A stretch of DNA of 64,000 nt from Oceanococcus sp041619555 (GTDB lineage: Bacteria > Pseudomonadota > Gammaproteobacteria > Nevskiales > Oceanococcaceae): assembly GCA_041619555.1 (NCBI GenBank), contig JBFKDQ010000003.1, positions 47,357 through 111,356 of the forward strand. The letters run 5' to 3'. Below the pieces are notes generated by a model that was given only the letters and a program-made list of their open reading frames with translations, made no database searches and was not told the origin of the DNA. The first letter of the stretch is position 1. The number at the start of each line of letters is the position of its first letter. Position numbers and translations under genes: made by a program. Shown one piece after another: positions 62,769 to 64,000 of the stretch.

Positions 62769-63782
62769 TCAGCCGGCTAGGCGAGCCGCCCGATATTCGC
62801 CCGGCGAGGTATCCATCCAGCGCCGGAAGGCCCGGTTGAAATTGCTCTGGTCGGCAAAACCCAGCAGGAAGGCCACCTCGCTGAGGCGGTGACCGGGCCT
62901 GGCGAGATAGGCCTGGGCCATTTCCTTGCGGGTCTCATCCAGCAATGCCGAGAAGCTCAGGCCTTCGGCGCCGAGCTTGCGTTGCAGGCTGCGATTGCTC
63001 ATGTTCAGCGCGTGGGCGATCTGGCTCAGATTCGGTTCGCCGCTGGGCAGTTTGCGGATCAGCTGGCTGCGCACGGCAAAGCCGATGCGGTCGCGGTCCA
63101 TGCGTGCCAGGTAATCCTCCACCAGCCGTTCGGTGGCCTGGGCGACGGCGGGGTTGGCGCCGCGCAATTTGGCCGTCCACAATCGGGCGTCCATGCTCAG
63201 GCAATTGCCCTGCTGGTCGAAGTGGATTGGGCAGCCGAAGAAGCGCTGGTAGGTTTCTGTATTAGCGGGGGCGCGCCGGTGCAGACCCACCGCCACGATG
63301 CTGTGCTGTCCGGCGCTCATCAGCCGGCCGATACGCACCGCTGCGCCCATGAAGGCATCCACCGCTTCATCGGCCACGATCACGCCCTGTTCCACGACCT
63401 CGAGGGTGGCTTGAACCGGGTCAGCGGTCTCATCAACCTCCCAGCGACCGGCGTTGCTTACCATGCGCGAATACCGGTCCAGGCGCTGGAAAGTGTCGGC
63501 CAGCGATTCGCTGGCCAGCACCGCGCTGCCCAGTGCATGCAGGGCGCCGGGTTGCAGATGCTCGGCCACGCGCAGGCCGATGTCGGGCAGGCCCGTGCTA
63601 TCGGCGGCGGCCCGCCACAGGCGGGTCATGCCGGATACCGGGTAGCGCGCATCGATGTTGGTCAGCTGGGCGAAATCGAGCCCCGCCTGCTCGAACAGGG
63701 GGCGAGGCGGCACATCCAGCTGTTCCAGACAATTGGCAATGGCCGCCGCCCAGGTGGTGATCGTGCTCAGTTCTTCCCGCAT
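62769..63782 (-). CDS. AraC-family transcriptional regulator (OruR/ArgR-like architecture)
   Basis: 337 aa. An N-terminal Arabinose_bd-type ligand domain (~residues 20-205; GMTRLWRAAADSTGLPDIGLRVAEH in part) and a C-terminal double HTH (~235-333; LSQIAHALNMSNRSLQRKL, FSALLDETRKEMAQAYL, LSEVAFLLGFADQSNFNRAF and SPGEYRAARLAG). The inducer is unknown. It is divergent from a lipoprotein gene; tandem repeats between them suit an AraC-type activator. Confidence 0.9.
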   Translation of the reverse strand: MREELSTITTWAAAIANCLEQLDVPPRPLFEQAGLDFAQLTNIDARYPVSGMTRLWRAAADSTGLPDIGLRVAEHLQPGALHALGSAVLASESLADTFQRLDRYSRMVSNAGRWEVDETADPVQATLEVVEQGVIVADEAVDAFMGAAVRIGRLMSAGQHSIVAVGLHRRAPANTETYQRFFGCPIHFDQQGNCLSMDARLWTAKLRGANPAVAQATERLVEDYLARMDRDRIGFAVRSQLIRKLPSGEPNLSQIAHALNMSNRSLQRKLGAEGLSFSALLDETRKEMAQAYLARPGHRLSEVAFLLGFADQSNFNRAFRRWMDTSPGEYRAARLAG

Positions 63783-63801
63783 GTCCGCATTGTGTCATCT
63801 T

Positions 63802-63838
63802 GCGACCAGATTCTGGCACGTCGCGACCAGAATTGACG
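63802..63838 (+). promoter_or_regulatory. Tandem direct repeats and -35 box, candidate AraC operator
   Basis: GCGACCAGA occurs at 63802-63810 and 63823-63831, exactly 21 bases apart and in the same orientation. A TTGACG -35 box (63833-63838) touches the second copy, while no good -10 follows. This is the layout of activator-dependent promoters bound by AraC-type proteins, and it would drive the lipoprotein gene. Confidence 0.6.
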
Positions 63839-63887
63839 CGTGATGCGCCGTAACATGCACTCTCACTGATATCCGAGGAGGCCCGCC

Positions 63888-64000
63888 ATGCTGTTTCGCT
63901 ACCTGGTCCTATTGAGCCTGTGTTTGAGTGCCTGCCAGTCCGGCCAAGAAACGCAGCCGCAGCAGGACTCGCCAATGAAGGACGAGCCGGCCACGCCGGG
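63888..64000 (+). CDS. Putative lipoprotein, N-terminal part (3' end outside window)
   Basis: 37 codons to the window edge. An AGGAGG site (63876-63881) precedes the ATG at 63888. The product starts with a lipoprotein signal (VLLSLCLSAC, lipobox LSAC) followed by a Gln/Glu/Pro-rich linker. The function lies in the missing part. Probably controlled by the divergent AraC regulator. Confidence 0.75.
   Translation, partial: MLFRYLVLLSLCLSACQSGQETQPQQDSPMKDEPATP

Noticed and set aside
1..64000. CRISPR arrays, insertion sequences, prophage or toxin-antitoxin genes
   Set aside because: No regularly spaced repeats, transposase, integrase or phage genes were recognised anywhere in the window.

Overview
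The window is chromosomal DNA from a GC-rich gammaproteobacterium. Housekeeping blocks follow orders known from Pseudomonas and relatives: mreBCD divergent from gatCAB, mrdA-rodA-mltB-rlpA-dacA-ybeD-lipB, miaB-phoH-ybeY-corC-lnt and leuS-lptE, and uvrA divergent from an MFS gene followed by ssb. Two large TonB-dependent receptors, a DUF1329 protein, fatty-acid/CoA genes and an ACE-like peptidase would fit a Nevskiales/Solimonadaceae-type or related environmental lineage. That placement is inference; no rRNA gene is present.

Layout. 1-4433: two TonB-dependent receptors, the first cut by the window edge. 4523-6494: FabR-like repressor and a REC-EAL c-di-GMP phosphodiesterase. 6589-17778 (minus): one long envelope block, transcribed mreB, mreC, mreD, mrdA, rodA, mltB, rlpA, dacA, ybeD, lipB, mlaC, mlaA. 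17911-22881 (plus): gatCAB, hslO, degV. 23214-27445: peptide transporter coupled to an ACE-like lipoprotein, then a small-protein/SprA-metalloprotease pair. 27485-30519: SLC13-type transporter divergent from a WYL regulator. 30783-36078: CoA-transferase/racemase, FadB-like and thiolase genes with a divergent TetR. 36146-38810: REC-metallo-beta-lactamase fusion and DUF1329 protein. 38890-43532: uvrA (frameshifted), MFS transporter, ssb. 43837-47299: thioesterase-like gene and the methionine-salvage operon mtnBCDA. 47377-50139: degenerate GGDEF-EAL protein and a low-molecular-weight phosphatase. 50210-58463: miaB to lnt, leuS, lptE. 58578-61083: nitroreductase, two-cluster Fe-S protein, DUF481 protein. 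61183-62128: rplM-rpsI and tRNA-Gln(CUG). The end holds an unusual tRNA-tail repeat region, an AraC regulator and the start of a divergent lipoprotein.

How it works together: most of the window serves envelope growth (Mre/Rod elongasome, cell-wall hydrolases, lipoprotein acylation, LPS export, retrograde lipid transport) and translation. Around these sit nutrient modules (TonB uptake, peptide cleavage plus import, beta-oxidation, methionine salvage) and c-di-GMP signalling.

Main points for a second look: a duplicated 20-bp tRNA-Gln 3' end with hairpins and paired terminators, resembling the rtT repeats of E. coli tyrT; a one-base frameshift in otherwise intact uvrA; a GGDEF-EAL protein that has lost catalytic residues in both domains; the REC-MBL fusion; the 79-aa protein/SprA protease pair; the peptidase-transporter module; and tandem 21-bp-spaced operator-like repeats between the AraC gene and the lipoprotein gene.
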